A stretch of DNA of 64,000 nucleotides from Agrypnia vestita (GCA_016648135.1 JADDOH010002096.1:1-64000), one strand, 5' to 3'; shown: positions 12,531 through 23,690, numbered from the stretch's first letter. Notes: generated by a model from the letters alone, not told the origin. A program made the numbers and translations.

Positions 12531-13029
12531 TTTAATATGATAATAATGCTCGTATATGTAAGTATAACAAGTATTTATGGCAAGACCATGTATACTCAAA
12601 ATAGGAAGAACTTTATAGAAAAATCGAAATAAAACCCATTCACTGCTTATTATTCGTAAGTCATGTTGATCAAAACGGCAGCCCCATTCTGCACAAGTAT
12701 TAATATATTCAGTGGTGTACTCCTCAGTGCTGGTGATAATATTGGCTGCTCGCCTTGTTTTTTGATATTTGTCCTAGTTGAGTGTCTGTACAATACATAA
12801 TAATTTATATTAGGGCCAAGTTGTATTCCTAGAAAATAAGTTTTCAACGAACTTTATTTTTTTTCTTTTAAACCACACATATTCCATAGCCAAGTTAGTA
12901 TTATTTGGAACCCCATTAAACAATGATTACTTTTTGATTTTTATTTAGGTAAATTTTTTTATTAGTGAGATACAAACACTTAAACGAAAACATCAATATT
13001 GTCCAGAGGAACAGTGTATACATGGTTAA
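12531..13029. other. AT-rich non-coding DNA
   Basis: No supported feature. Confidence 0.55.
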
Positions 13030-13530
13030 TTAAAATAAATTGTATAAGTCTCGAGAGACGAAGCTTTTTATACGGGAAACGTTTATGTCTTTATAGGGTG
13101 ACTACAGGGCTTATAACCTATATGAGCTGGCTTAAATTATTACTTTACACAATGCAAGGTTCACCACTTCTACCATAAGAACATCCACGTATTTTTAAGT
13201 TGTATATATGTTGTATATTAAAAAATATAAAGGTATCATTACCAGCGTCGAAATCTATGTATTCTATGTCATGTTAAGGACCATAGATATCTTTAGCAAA
13301 GTCCCTTCAAATATTTGAAAAGATACAGATAATATAATATATAAAACTTTTTTAAAAATTGATAATATGTGGACGTTCTTACGGTAGAATTGGTGAACGT
13401 TACATTTTATAAAGTGATCACAAAAGTCAACTCATACAGATCATAAGCTCTGTTTCCACCCTATAAAGACTACCATACACTTCCCATATAAATAGCTTCG
13501 TCTTTGTAAGACTTCTATATTTTACCTTAA
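13030..13530. repeat. R1 family inverted pair (older)
   Basis: Minus-oriented unit at 13030-13185 (CTCGAGAGACGAAGC ... TTACACAATGCAAGGTTCAC) faces a plus-oriented unit at 13370-13530 (TGGTGAACGTTACATTTTAT, GTGATCACAAAAGTCAAC, TTCGTCTTTGTAAGAC) across about 185 bp. Confidence 0.65.
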
Positions 13531-13832
13531 TTAGCATTTGAGATATTCAAGTAAACCTGTTTTATAGATTTTATGGAAATCATACATTTTATCTATAGTA
13601 TGATTAAATTTAACGAAAAATGATGTCACTTTTGATACAAAATTGAGTTTATCTATTTTATTCGTAAATAAATTTGGTTTTAAATTGGATAATTTGGAAC
13701 GTTAGAAATACCAAACATGTATCATAAATAACTAGCATCCTAAATTTCCAGAATTTCCGATCTGTAATGTCATTTTCCCGTATATTTTATCACTCGTAAT
13801 CAACTCAAGTTGTTATTTAAATTTGATAATTT

Positions 13833-14322
13833 CGTTGCCTGTCTGTCTATCCGGTGGCCTTAGTAGAAACGGTTAAATTTTACACGTGCTAGTACAGCCA
13901 GAATCCTTACTCGATTTTTCATATCTCTAATAATACAATTGTGTCTGTGGATGAAGATAAAAACATTAATACAATCCAGTGGGAGCCGGAGGAGCCTTAG
14001 ATGATCGGAGAACGGTGAGTCCTTCTTCCAGCCTTCCCTTCCAGCCTTACTTGCATCCGACATCCTTACTGGAAATACAAATGTAGATTACTAGAGAGTG
14101 ACACGCAATTAGCGCGCAACACGCAATGGCTCAGCATCACGCAAGGGTCGCCTCACCAAATTGCACGGTCTTGGCATTTTTATATTATTATTTTAATATA
14201 TTCATTTTAAGTTTACGCGAATAGTCAATTTAAAAAAAAAGGTTTTCTATTCATAAATTTTCTGCCTCAAAATCCTGCAATTATTATGTCCCGTGATTTT
14301 TCACGGGTGTACTGCTAGTATG
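13833..14322 (+). repeat. Helentron-like repeat
   Basis: Starts CGTTGCCTGTCTGTCTATCC, like the 59.5 kb copy, and ends in a strong hairpin CCCGTGATTTTTCACGGG followed by TGTACTGCTAGT. The inside is unrelated to copy B, as expected for non-autonomous family members. Confidence 0.58.
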
Positions 14323-14634
14323 GAAGCTAGTATATCTAGCAGTGGAGTGATGAAGGCTAGTTAGTACTAGTATAAATTTGATTTAAAAATGAATAACCAA
14401 CCATTGAATTATGTTCTCACTGCATCATTTTCTATTTTTTATACAAGCATAATGCAATTCGGTACTTGGTTACAGTATTTAATGTGTATTTTAGATGCGA
14501 TAGTGGCGAAATTGGATAACGTTAATTTGATTTTTCTGTATGTCTTTTCTAATTGATTAAATAATTTGTTAATAATTCACAGAACTTAATGAAGTTGCAA
14601 CTTCACAATAAATATATGTGTATATATATATAAT

Positions 14635-15437
14635 TAGAGATATACCGATTATGACTTTGGCCGACTAGCCAACTAGCCGAGTCGTAAATAGGCCGACTAA
14701 TCGGCCGACTAGTCGGCCAAGCCGATCACGGTTTCAGAGGTATTCGGCAATTTCCGTGATGCTTCACAGCTGATTAGCGCGCATGTCGCAATTGCCGCCT
14801 GCGAGCGTGTCGGAACGAGTTTTGTTTACTTCGCATTGTTTCTTGATTTTTGCTTTTGCATGGGTCAGAGCGGTGTTTTTGTGTAAAAAAATAAAGAGAA
14901 TGCTGTTGTTGTATACTGTCATGTCAAAAATAAAGTCTCGTATATGGATTTTTTTAACTAATTGGACAATGATTCATATAAGTACGTTAGAGTGATTGTT
15001 TTTGTTTTAATGAAGCAGTTAATGTTTAGAATTTTTATAAATGTTTTTTTTTCAGTACATCATGTACATGCAACCTTGGTTTAATATTACTTGGCCTATT
15101 AATAAAAAACTCCTACTCTTATTTAAATAAGAAGAACTATTTATTAATGTTTATATTAAGATATAAATGTTTATATAAGATACTACTTAGTTTTGTTTGA
15201 TAAATGTCGTAGATATTTTTTCTTTACAAGTAAGTAAATTTAGAGACTGATTAGTTGATTACCAAAGGAAAAGTTGCTTTACATTTCAAAATGTGTAAGA
15301 CTGATTCTAAAATAAAAATATTAATTAACAATCAAGGTTTTTATTTTATGTAATTCCTCCTATATACATTTTATTGAGAAATACATGCAAAGTAAGAAGC
15401 CGGATAGTCGGCTTTACCGACTAGTCCGAACATCCCT
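14635..15437 (+). mobile_element. Non-autonomous hAT-like element
   Basis: Ends are inverted and share the ACCGA...CCGACTAGTCGG theme (left 14643-14730, right 15400-15437 reading CGACTAGTCCGAACATCCCT). Subterminal GCCGACTAG repeats are typical of hAT transposase-binding sites. The inside has a broken frame SKIKSRIWIFLT then LDNDSYKYV that resembles the first turn of a BED finger. I could not find an exact target duplication. Confidence 0.6.
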
Positions 15438-16134
15438 ACAAAAAATAATTGAAGGTGCGGTAGAAAATTGTAGCGCTTCTTGGTTTGTTTATATTTAGTT
15501 TTAGATCTTTTCCATGCATAAGAAATATGTGTAGTTGATATCACGTATCCACATATTTTAAACAATATTGGGTGTATTTTATGAGTTTTTTTAATAAACT
15601 GATCATAAATCAATTTTTACGATTAATAAAACATTTTAAAATTTATAATTAAAGAAGTGAATGATATATTTTACCTATTAACAAATATTTTTTTAATATT
15701 GTCGTAAACCGCGTGAATTAAATTTAACTGAAGCCAAAAATAAGAGCAGCTGAAGCAATAAATAGTACGAGTTGCAAATATTTCCAGAAAATTCAAAAAT
15801 CAATGCGCCTCTGGCAATATATTCATAAGAATGAAATAATTTTGAAGAAGACAGTAACTATACAACTAATTATTTAATTAAAATCTCTCCTCTTAGCGAA
15901 GAGCGACTTTTAAAGAATAAGTAAATACAGAAGTAAATACAGTTCTTTTTTAAAGTATAAGTAAATACAGAATTAGAAAAAAATATTAACAGCACTAAAA
16001 TAAACAACAAGAAAACATTAAATGTCTTCCTTTCTATCCCGCAGGGGTAATCTTTGGCAAACTCCTATTTAATCTTTGGCAAAACATATTTCCGACAACA
16101 AAGAGAGCCCAATTAGCTTAAAAAAAAAACATTT
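15438..16134. other. AT-rich non-coding DNA
   Basis: A local duplication TAAGTAAATACAGAA repeats at 15919-15975. Otherwise nothing. Confidence 0.55.
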
Positions 16135-16320
16135 TAATCGTGCATACTGCCAGTGATGACGTATGGAGTAGAGACGATGGCTTTTACAAATAAAAGTGTA
16201 GAAGAGCTCAAATACACACAAAGATCCATGGAGAGATCCATGCTTGGCGTAAGCCTAAGCTAAAATGGCAATGGGCAGGGCGTGTCCCAATAGCTAGTCA
16301 GAGATTAATGGATTAGTGCT
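16135..16320 (+). pseudogene. RTE-like RT remnant
   Basis: One frame reads LPVMTYGVETMAF, then KSVEELKYTQRSMERSMLG, then jumps directly to a KWQWAGRV-like motif. These are consecutive landmarks of RTE/BovB-type reverse transcriptases with an internal deletion between them. Confidence 0.7.
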
Positions 16321-16654
16321 TTTGCTACTCCTGGATTGTATGTGCTGGCTGTGGTGCGTCATATGTTTTTCTTTCTATGTTGTCCCCCCTTTTTGCCCCG
16401 TAAGGGTGAGCTCTCTTCCGGTCCCCTTAATTGCCCCGGTCTGTTTTACTCCTCACCTTTGAATATTGTATATTGTGTTTTATGTTTTCTTTCTCACACC
16501 CGTAGAAAAGCCCTAAACAGTTTCAGGTTCCTAGCGCTGCTTAGCAGATCGGAGTTCCGTACAGAGCCCCAATCTCTTACCTCTAGATCATCTATCATAT
16601 CTTCTCTGGTGTACAAATCTATCATCTATCATATCATAGGTACAAAATAAAAAA

Positions 16655-16656
16655 TA

Positions 16657-16688
<32 letters not shown>

Positions 16689-16712
16689 ATATATATATAT
16701 ATATATTATAAT
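16655..16712 (+). repeat. TG/TA microsatellite
   Basis: (TG)n passing into (TA)n directly against the left end of the mariner element. The TA tract provides many mariner target sites. Confidence 0.9.
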
Positions 16713-16713
16713 A

Positions 16714-17994
16714 TTACTTACATATGAATTGGCGTTTAGTATGGGAGGAACATAAAGCCGATTTTTTTTTATTATAATATATTTATTTAATCAAAGTATG
16801 TACCATTGCTATCTATGCACTTTTGCCATCTCATAGGTAGTTCATCGATCCCTTTACTAAAAAAACCATTCGGACGGGAATCAATAAAATCTTTGAAGGC
16901 GGTTTGGACTGCCCCATCGGAGTTGAATTTTTTCCTTTGCAAGAAGTTATCCAAATTTCGAAAAAAATGGTAATCTGTTGGGGCAAGGTCCGGAGAGTAC
17001 GGTGGATGTCTTAGACATTCCAATTGAAGCTCCTCTAATTTGGTAGCCGTCTGTTGTGCAGTGTGTGGTCTAGCGTTATCATGAAGCAGCAGTGGCCTAG
17101 AGCGATTAACCAGCCTCGGTTGTTTAGCAGCTAGCTTTTCCATCATGGTTTGCAGTTGCTGACAATAGACATCTGCCGTAATCGTCTGGCCAGATTTAAG
17201 AAAGCTGTAGTGAACGACACCAGCACTAGTCCACCAAACGCTCACAAGTAACTTTTTTGGAGTCAATTTTCGCTTGGGGCATGGTTTGGCTGGTTCGGCA
17301 GGGTTCAGCCATTGCGATGAGCGCTTCCGATTATCGTACAGGATCCACTTTTCATCACAGGTAATGATTCGATTTAAAATCCCTTCATTATTGTGCCGGT
17401 TGAGTAATGCAACGCAGCAGTCAACGCGCGTTTGTTGATTTGCTTCACTCAATTCGTGAGGTACCCAACTTTCAAGCTTTTTCACCTTACCAATTTGCTT
17501 CAAGTGGATTAAAACAGTTTTATCACTAACACCGCAGCCTGCAGCTAACTCGGATATGGTTTGCGATGGATCCGCTTCCACAATAGCCTTCAATTCTTCA
17601 TTATCAACTTTGGTCTCCGGCCGTCCACGGGGCTTGTTCTGCAGGTCGAAATTTCCAGAACGAAAACGTTGGAACCAAAAACGCACTGTGTTTTCTTTTG
17701 CGGCACCGTCGCCATACACATCATTAATCCTTCGAGCCGTTTCTGCAGCACTGGTGCCTAGGTGGAACTCGTACTCGTAAAGAACGCGATATTTCAAGTT
17801 TTTCATTTTGTAAACTGAGTGACGCAAAAAAAAAAACAATTGAGGAAAAAACAAATGAATTATAATTTTCAAAACACAAATACATGAGTAAAGAGCTGTA
17901 TAAATTTGGATTTGGAATTCCTAACCAAAGAGAAGATATTTGAGATCAAATTTGCCAGTACGGCAAAACGCCAATTTCATATATAAGGACCTAA
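16714..17994 (-). mobile_element. Mariner transposon, full length
   Basis: About 1.28 kb bounded by imperfect terminal inverted repeats of about 25 bp (CTTACATATGAATTGGCG on the left; its near-complement ends at about 17994) and flanked by TA at 16712-16713 and 17995-17996, the mariner target duplication. It holds one uninterrupted transposase gene on the minus strand. A TG/TA microsatellite abuts the left end. Confidence 0.9.
16787..17806 (-). CDS. Mariner DD34D transposase, apparently intact
   Basis: Cut-and-paste transposase that excises the element and inserts it at TA. The start is placed at the ATG giving MKNLKYRVLYEYEF (339 residues, near the usual 340-350); an upstream in-frame ATG at 17872 would add 22 hydrophobic residues not typical of the family. 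Paired helix-turn-helix DNA-binding region at about residues 5-110, WVPHEL linker motif at about 114-119, catalytic Asp151 (TCDEKW), Asp243 (HDNARPH) and Asp278 (YSPDLAPTDYHFF). The 34 residues between the last two define DD34D. By eye it is nearest cecropia-type mariners, but I could not test the subfamily. No stop or frameshift, so it may be active or recently active. A broken copy lies at 55648-56935. Confidence 0.92.
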   Translation of the reverse strand: MKNLKYRVLYEYEFHLGTSAAETARRINDVYGDGAAKENTVRFWFQRFRSGNFDLQNKPRGRPETKVDNEELKAIVEADPSQTISELAAGCGVSDKTVLIHLKQIGKVKKLESWVPHELSEANQQTRVDCCVALLNRHNNEGILNRIITCDEKWILYDNRKRSSQWLNPAEPAKPCPKRKLTPKKLLVSVWWTSAGVVHYSFLKSGQTITADVYCQQLQTMMEKLAAKQPRLVNRSRPLLLHDNARPHTAQQTATKLEELQLECLRHPPYSPDLAPTDYHFFRNLDNFLQRKKFNSDGAVQTAFKDFIDSRPNGFFSKGIDELPMRWQKCIDSNGTYFD

Positions 17995-18439
17995 TATTTA
18001 ACCAAACCATACTGAACATTTGCGTATATTATATTTCAATAAATCTTAACTGACAGCCTAATAGCATATGTTTAAAAACGACCAGAAAATGACGAGATTA
18101 TTTTTCATAAGGCTGTTTTATCCATTCGTTAAAATTTATATCGGTTATCACGGGACGAAATAACTGTCGAAAAACTATGGTTCACGACTAAAAAGGGTCT
18201 AGATACAATTGATATCCGTCGACACCCCGATATGGGTATGGTTTTCGATGTTCAGTTTTATATTCATACATGCTTCTGCTTCCTACTACAAAAACAAAAA
18301 AGCTGTTAGAATACTTGTCAGTTAAATAATTACGGTTTTGCATTACATTGGTATAGCAAATTCGTAGTTTTGAATCGTAATGATAAATAAAAAGGAAAAA
18401 AATCAAGGAATTTTTTAAAGCCATTTTTTCATTATCACA

Positions 18440-18670
18440 CAAAAACGAATAATGGAGAAAGCAGTATAATATGATAACACAGCAGCTAAGAGTGGGGTCG
18501 AGTAGATGTTTCGTGGATATTCTAATGGAGGATTCAATAAATGATTCAAGTGAGTAGTGTTCAGTCGGAAGCTGTATGTAATATTCCTTATTGAATTAAA
18601 CACAAAAACTAAAATATCAATAGTCCATTTCACGATATTCAACACATTTATTATTTGATTTATTTTTTAA
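18440..18670 (-). repeat. Extended SINE-linked body shared with 23505-23690
   Basis: The minus strand contains AATAAATGTGTTGAATATCG and GCTTCCGACTGAACACTACT, both found in the same order at 23508-23640 on the plus strand. The repeated unit is therefore longer than the tRNA head and SINE body. Two short minus-strand ORFs (18415-18645, 18188-18442) overlap it; I see no family in them. Confidence 0.7.
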
Positions 18671-18800
18671 AATAGAAACGTGAACATGGAACACGTATCG
18701 CATCTATATTCAAAAGAAAATAGGAATTGCTGGTACCCTGAATGGAGCTCGAACCACCGACCACTGGATCACTGGGCGAGAACTTAACCAACAAGCAAAA
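18670..18800 (-). repeat. SINE family 1 copy
   Basis: Reverse orientation with B-box complement GAGCTCGAACC and head end CAACAAGC; the similarity to the 23.3 kb copy continues through the flank 18440-18670. Confidence 0.8.
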
Positions 18801-19303
18801 AGATTTATATATGAATGATTATGGATGTGGCAAGCGTTGTATACCAGGACAGAAGAGTATGGCGCTCTATTCTCTCTGCCTGCTCCCGCGGAAAAACGGC
18901 GTTGTGGTGACTTAACCTTATACAAGTTTAAAAATTACATTTATCCAAAGTGGCTAGATGGCTCTAAGAATACGATAATCATAATAAATCGTAATCTAAT
19001 ATGCACGTGAATTTCGAAAGAGCAAAATTGTAAGCAAAGTTTTGCGAGAGCTGAAAGTGGAACTGGAACACGATGTTGAAACATCAAATTAGTGTTGTTT
19101 CTAGGAAAATCGTGCACTAGTACAAGAGTGCAAAATAGTCCGACGATTATGATATATCGTTTTCGTAGCTTTTCCAAATCTCAACAATCCTTTAGTACCT
19201 ATGGCCAAGATAAAGCCTGGCCCAATACCAAACTTCAAAACATTCAAGTGTTTTTCAGTCTCCAATAAAAAAAATCCTTAAAATTTTTACATGTAATGTG
19301 TGT

Positions 19304-19363
19304 CGCTTATTATATTGTAATACGCTTATTATATTATAATACACTTATTATATTATAATACTT
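19304..19363 (+). repeat. Tandem repeat, three units of about 20 bp
   Basis: CGCTTATTATATTGTAATA, then CGCTTATTATATTATAATA and CACTTATTATATTATAATA in direct order. Confidence 0.85.
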
Positions 19364-19451
19364 GACGAATACAAAACAATCTTTAATATTTACATATCCA
19401 ACAAACTATACAGCATCAAAATTCCGTACTTAATGATATTTTTTTTTTAAT

Positions 19452-19612
19452 AGAGGTTCATACAGAAAACAAATTTCACATAAATATTCTTACTATTTTC
19501 AAAGTTAAATGTGTGTGCTAGGAAAATAGGACCACCTTGCTGGTCTCCTAACGAAGTCTGGAACGCACTTGATTGTCAATCGAGTATCTTATCCACTAGA
19601 CCGACAAGCCAT
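19452..19612 (-). repeat. SINE family 1 copy
   Basis: Reverse orientation: CACATAAATATTCTTACTAT body, GGTCTCCTAACGAAG, and a diverged tRNA head ending CCACTAGACCGACAAGCC. Confidence 0.8.
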
Positions 19613-20514
19613 ATTTTATTTTACACGGTGTAAAATAATGTTTTTTTCAGTGTTTTTCAGTTATTTATTCAGTGACTGCTAAATGCATAGGCTTCCCGGA
19701 TAAATAATCAAATTAAAATAAACATAACCATATTAAATTTAAATGCATAATTATTATTAACTACATAATATTATGTATTATATGTACAAGTAAATTTTAC
19801 GGTACAACAAGTGTATCGAAGGATGCAATTTCATACATAAATGATTTATTTTACTAATTAAACAAAGTTGTTAAAGAGATATAAACATTTAGCCATTGTC
19901 TACAATTGTTTAGAAGATGATGCATATACGTATCACCCAGCTGGTAAGCTCATCCAAGATCGTGCGAAAACAATAATTTAAATAAATATACATTTTTTCA
20001 GCGCGTGTGTTAATGCAAAAGACACCAAATCAATTTCAATATATTTGTAAATTTGTTTGGGAAAAATAAATTCTTTTAATAATGCACATACTCGTAATAA
20101 TAATAACATGTAATCAATAATACACATCTGCTTATTTCAGTATTATTATCAAATTATGTATTAATATAACTATTAAAGAAAGGAATAAGTCATACAATGT
20201 TTGGTGATCTTAATCGACATCTTAATACTCCTTATATTCTTCCATATTTAATTATTATACAGTTGATCGTGTGGTGTAACTTTTGTTCTTAAAATAGTGT
20301 TTGCACACATGCTTTATTTCACTGGGTGCATTGATATCATTCTTCTAGATACCAATGGAGTAGTAAGGTCTTAGAAAAATTTATATTAAATGAATTAAAC
20401 GCCAATTTGTGGCATTTAATGAACGTCAAAGAAAGAAGTTTGTCAAAATAAACTAACATCACTGACGTGGAAATAAGAAAAACCTGCCGCTTAATGGGAC
20501 CTGCAACAACTCAC
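19613..20514. other. Intron downstream of the middle first exon
   Basis: AT-rich, no repeat family recognised. Confidence 0.5.
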
Positions 20515-20692
20515 CAACATACGAACTGTGATCAGCATAGTGCTCCCGCCATTCAAAGCGTGACGTCGGAAGCGGAGACGCGGGAGCGCTGACGGGAGAT
20601 GACCTGCTCCCGTTGAACTTCCTGGTGGGAATCGGAGAAAATGACACAGTTTTTGGGGATGCAGCGCGCATGCGCATCGTGGATGACGCCAT
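20515..20692 (-). CDS. Pax: Alternative first coding exon of paxillin (middle)
   Basis: Minus-strand ATG (with further in-frame Mets at residues 6 and 8) followed by 59 codons and one base, ending at TATGTTG/GTGAGT, a strong donor. The peptide is Ser/Pro/Arg-rich (repeated SP and SAPASP-like pairs), then has an aromatic-acidic segment, RFEWREHYADHSSYV. The final G plus the AT at 6753 encodes Asp, giving VDALLADLQ. It contains KTVSF, which fits the RVxF consensus for protein phosphatase 1 docking, and many potential proline-directed phosphosites. The exon lies in a CpG-rich island and is preceded by about 150 nt of untranslated leader if the TCAGT at about 20842 is the start. I know no vertebrate counterpart of this N-terminus. 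It could instead be the first exon of an unrelated gene; the exact phase and base match favours paxillin. Confidence 0.58.
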
Positions 20693-21060
20693 GATATAAA
20701 CAAAAAACTATTTCCGATAAGAGCGATCCAATCACAGACGCGGCGAGCAGCTGATCTGACAAGGCGTCGAGCACCCCAAGGACGTCGCGACGCGTATAAA
20801 CAAACCGACGCGTCACCCTGCAGTCGGCGGTAGACGGACACTGATCGATGTCGCGGGCTGTCCGCGGAATCTTCGGATTTAGTTCGCTATCGACAGACTC
20901 CTAAAAACCTGGCCCATTCAGCCCGACACTTTCAGGTCGACTAGAACTTATTAATAGACAACAAATCTGCGAGCGCCGGTACGCACGTCAACTCTAGCAC
21001 TTAAATACAGTCAGTCGCTCGACGGTCCACTGTGTTCTAGAGATCTCCTCAATGAATGAG
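20693..21060 (-). promoter_or_regulatory. CpG-rich promoter and leader of the middle paxillin first exon
   Basis: About 55 percent GC with many CpGs in AT-rich DNA. On the minus strand a TCAGT at about 20842 is a possible initiator 150 nt before the ATG at 20692. A plus-strand TCAGTC at about 21008, followed by a 32-codon ORF at 21052-21150, could be a divergent start. Confidence 0.55.
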
Positions 21061-21150
21061 TTGTCGGGATTAGATGGAACCTGTGCGTGTTTACCAAGGC
21101 TGAAGAATCATAATGTTTACGATTACGAAACACAACATATTGTGATTTAA

Positions 21151-22239
21151 AATAAATTTAAAACACAACACTCGTAGACCGCTTAATATATTATTTTTAC
21201 TACTTTGTGTTTTTTCTAATCTACTAACTCTTTAATATTCTGCAATATTTTTATAACGACAGACATTATACGTTCATCAATAATGTAAAAACTCAGATTT
21301 TGAAATGAAAGTTTGCGGATTTTTTATATAGTTTTGAAAAACTCAACATTTAACTTAAAAGAGTAAGTTTTGTTGAAATTCGGAAAGCTAAATGAATCAT
21401 CGAACATGAAAAATAAAATTCAGCGTATTTCTGTGTACCTATTTGAAATAATTAGCATACCTAATTACTAAATATTTGTTCTACATTGAATATTCAATTT
21501 GAACAGATGACAACAGCTTGGGTAATTCACGTGGAATTAGAACAGATGCGTCATTCAATGTTAGGTGCTAATTTTATGTAAAAATTTTAAAAATTTCCCT
21601 CGAATAGTATCGAAGTAGTCTTCTACAAATGAATATCACCGGATCGGCCTCGGACTCAATGGTTATCCTACAGATGTGGGAGGGGTCTTACATCACCGCT
21701 CCTATTGAACTTCAATGTCGAACGGGCACTCTACCTACTTACAAATAAATTGTAAATATAATCGGTCGCTTCAATTAAGTCTACAGCCATATCACCATTT
21801 AAAGGAAGCCCGCAAATAATGGCTTCCAAAAATAATCTGAATCATATTATATATCATTTTTGGTTTATAGTGCGACCGTAATATATGTATGATAATCAGT
21901 AAAATAGATCAGACTCGAGTAGCTAATATAATAAAACGAGGGTTAAATTTTGGTCATTTATTCGCAATATTAAGATCAATTTATTTTTTCATTGAGTAGT
22001 TACAAAAGTTATGCATAGGCCGCTTTTATAGAATATTCAAATGATCATTCGTACGTGAAGAAAATATAAAATTGGTTTTATATTTTCTTGTCTATATCAA
22101 CGATTCCTACGAAGATGATATCCACATGCCTATTCAGAGATATATTGGTAAACAGCCGCTCGTCCCTTGGCAAAAAAAACGCGATTGTAGGATAAGGTAG
22201 GTACTTCAAGTTTTGACACAACAAACGCAATTCACTCAA
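21151..22239. other. AT-rich non-coding DNA
   Basis: No supported feature. Confidence 0.5.
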
Positions 22240-22720
22240 AGGCGCAGACGCTTTCCAATGATAAATATTGATCCGTAGCGACGGCGACGCTAATTGGACT
22301 ATTTCGAACCGCGGCAAACAGGCAGCTAAGAGCGCGGGCTGTGACCGTCCGCGAGGGAAACCGCCAGCACCACTGGGTAAGAAGTTGCGCGTATTTTTCG
22401 AGTCATAGTTTATAATACATCGATCCAAGATCGAACGTTGGCGGGAGTATTTGTTGCGGCCGCGGCAGAATTCGTGTAAACGTCGTAAAGTCACACGGGA
22501 TACTACCGACGTGCCGACCACTGGCGGCGCTGTCAGATGGAAGACGCGAACCTGGGACACCGCATACTTGCGAAGGTCGACTTTTCCTTTTATAGAACAA
22601 TCCGTTATAGGCAGCGCGGATCATTAGCAGTTAGCGGGTGCCGCGGCGCGGGGCTCGAGGGCCGGCCCGCAAAATGGGACTAATAAACTGAGCGATCGCG
22701 AAACGTCTCGCATCACTTAT
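22240..22720. promoter_or_regulatory. CpG-rich island, possible extra promoter
   Basis: GC and CpG content stand out from the flanks. On the minus strand an ATG at 22624 follows an in-frame TAA and opens a frame with a GTATGC donor-like site after 19 codons (phase 0, so not directly joinable to the LD1 exon). No TATA seen. It may be an untranslated first exon of the same locus. Confidence 0.4.
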
Positions 22721-23081
22721 GGCAAAACATAGAGTAATCGCTACTTTATGTATAACATTATGTTCAAGCGAAAATACAAAATTTGAGGACTAACCTGCCG
22801 ATAGACTTAACGGTAAGGAGGTTAATTCATAGTTGACAGAATCATTCAGACCCTTGTATGCTTTTATATTTATTTATTGATTTTAGAATATTTTACACGA
22901 AAGGTGAGCAAATATAGCAATATTATATTCACGTAACATTTACGTAGAAATAGGGTTACATTTTTTTATGTGGGATGCATTAGGTGCCATCTCTGAAAAT
23001 TTGTCGTGGCTACTTTGCTAGTAAGACTTTTCTCTGTGTTAAATTATTTTTTTCGTGCTGATTAATATAAAAAAAATAATT

Positions 23082-23288
23082 CAGTCATCGAGGATTACTA
23101 ATTTATAATGTACTGAATTCGAGGTTTTATAGAAAACATAGCCTATAAATTAATAAAAAACATGACTTTGGAAAAGATAGATACATAAAATATAGAATTC
23201 AGTATATTTTAAATTAAAAATCCTCGGTGATTGCATTCAAAACATTTTTTAATTTTTTTGTGTATTGCTGCCTTTGCTTTTATACCCC
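23082..23288. repeat. Partial copy of the 55153 MITE
   Basis: Contains CGAGGATTACTAATTTATAA, TGTACTGAATTCGAGGTTTT and the intact right end TGCCTTTGCTTTTATACCCC; the left terminal repeat is missing. Confidence 0.7.
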
Positions 23289-23325
23289 ACATATCACATT
23301 TTTAAATTATAAAAAGTATACAATA

Positions 23326-23505
23326 TGAGTAGCTTGTTGGTCTAGCGGTTAAGACTCTCGCCCGATGATCCAGTGGTCGCTGGTTCGAGCCCCACTCCAA
23401 GGAACCAGCAAGTTAGCTATATTTTCACAACACAGGTCTTAGCTTTTTTGAAAATAGTAGGAATATTAATGTGATATGCATTCATCTCTATTTTTTGTAA
23501 AATAC
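23326..23505 (+). repeat. tRNA-derived SINE, family 1
   Basis: tRNA-like head with A-box-like TGGTCTAGCGGTTAAGAC and B box GGTTCGAGCCCC, then a body with AAAATAGTAGGAATATTAATG. The best-preserved head of the family. The sequence similarity continues downstream to about 23690 (see the matching block at 18440-18660). Confidence 0.85.
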
Positions 23506-23690
23506 ATCAAATAATAAATGTGTTGAATATCGTAAAATAGAGTATTGTTTAATGTTTTAGTTTTTGCGTTTAATTCAATTAAGAATATTATTATGCATAC
23601 AGCGTTGCTTCCGACTGAGCACTACTCATTTGGATAATTTGTTGAATATGTTGAATTCTTATCGTATTTGTAATCATTTTGTTTCTATAT
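23505..23690 (+). repeat. Extended SINE-linked body, second copy
   Basis: Counterpart of 18440-18670 directly downstream of the SINE head at 23326, with an insertion of a few bases near TTATGCATACAGCG. Confidence 0.7.

Noticed and set aside
22078..22560. 160-codon minus-strand ORF
   Set aside because: Contains no motif or hydrophobic segment, and its second half is AT-driven; better explained as part of a CpG island plus chance.
23338..23400. A true tRNA gene
   Set aside because: A and B boxes are present but the sequence does not fold into a full cloverleaf with paired acceptor stem, and it is followed by a repeated SINE body.
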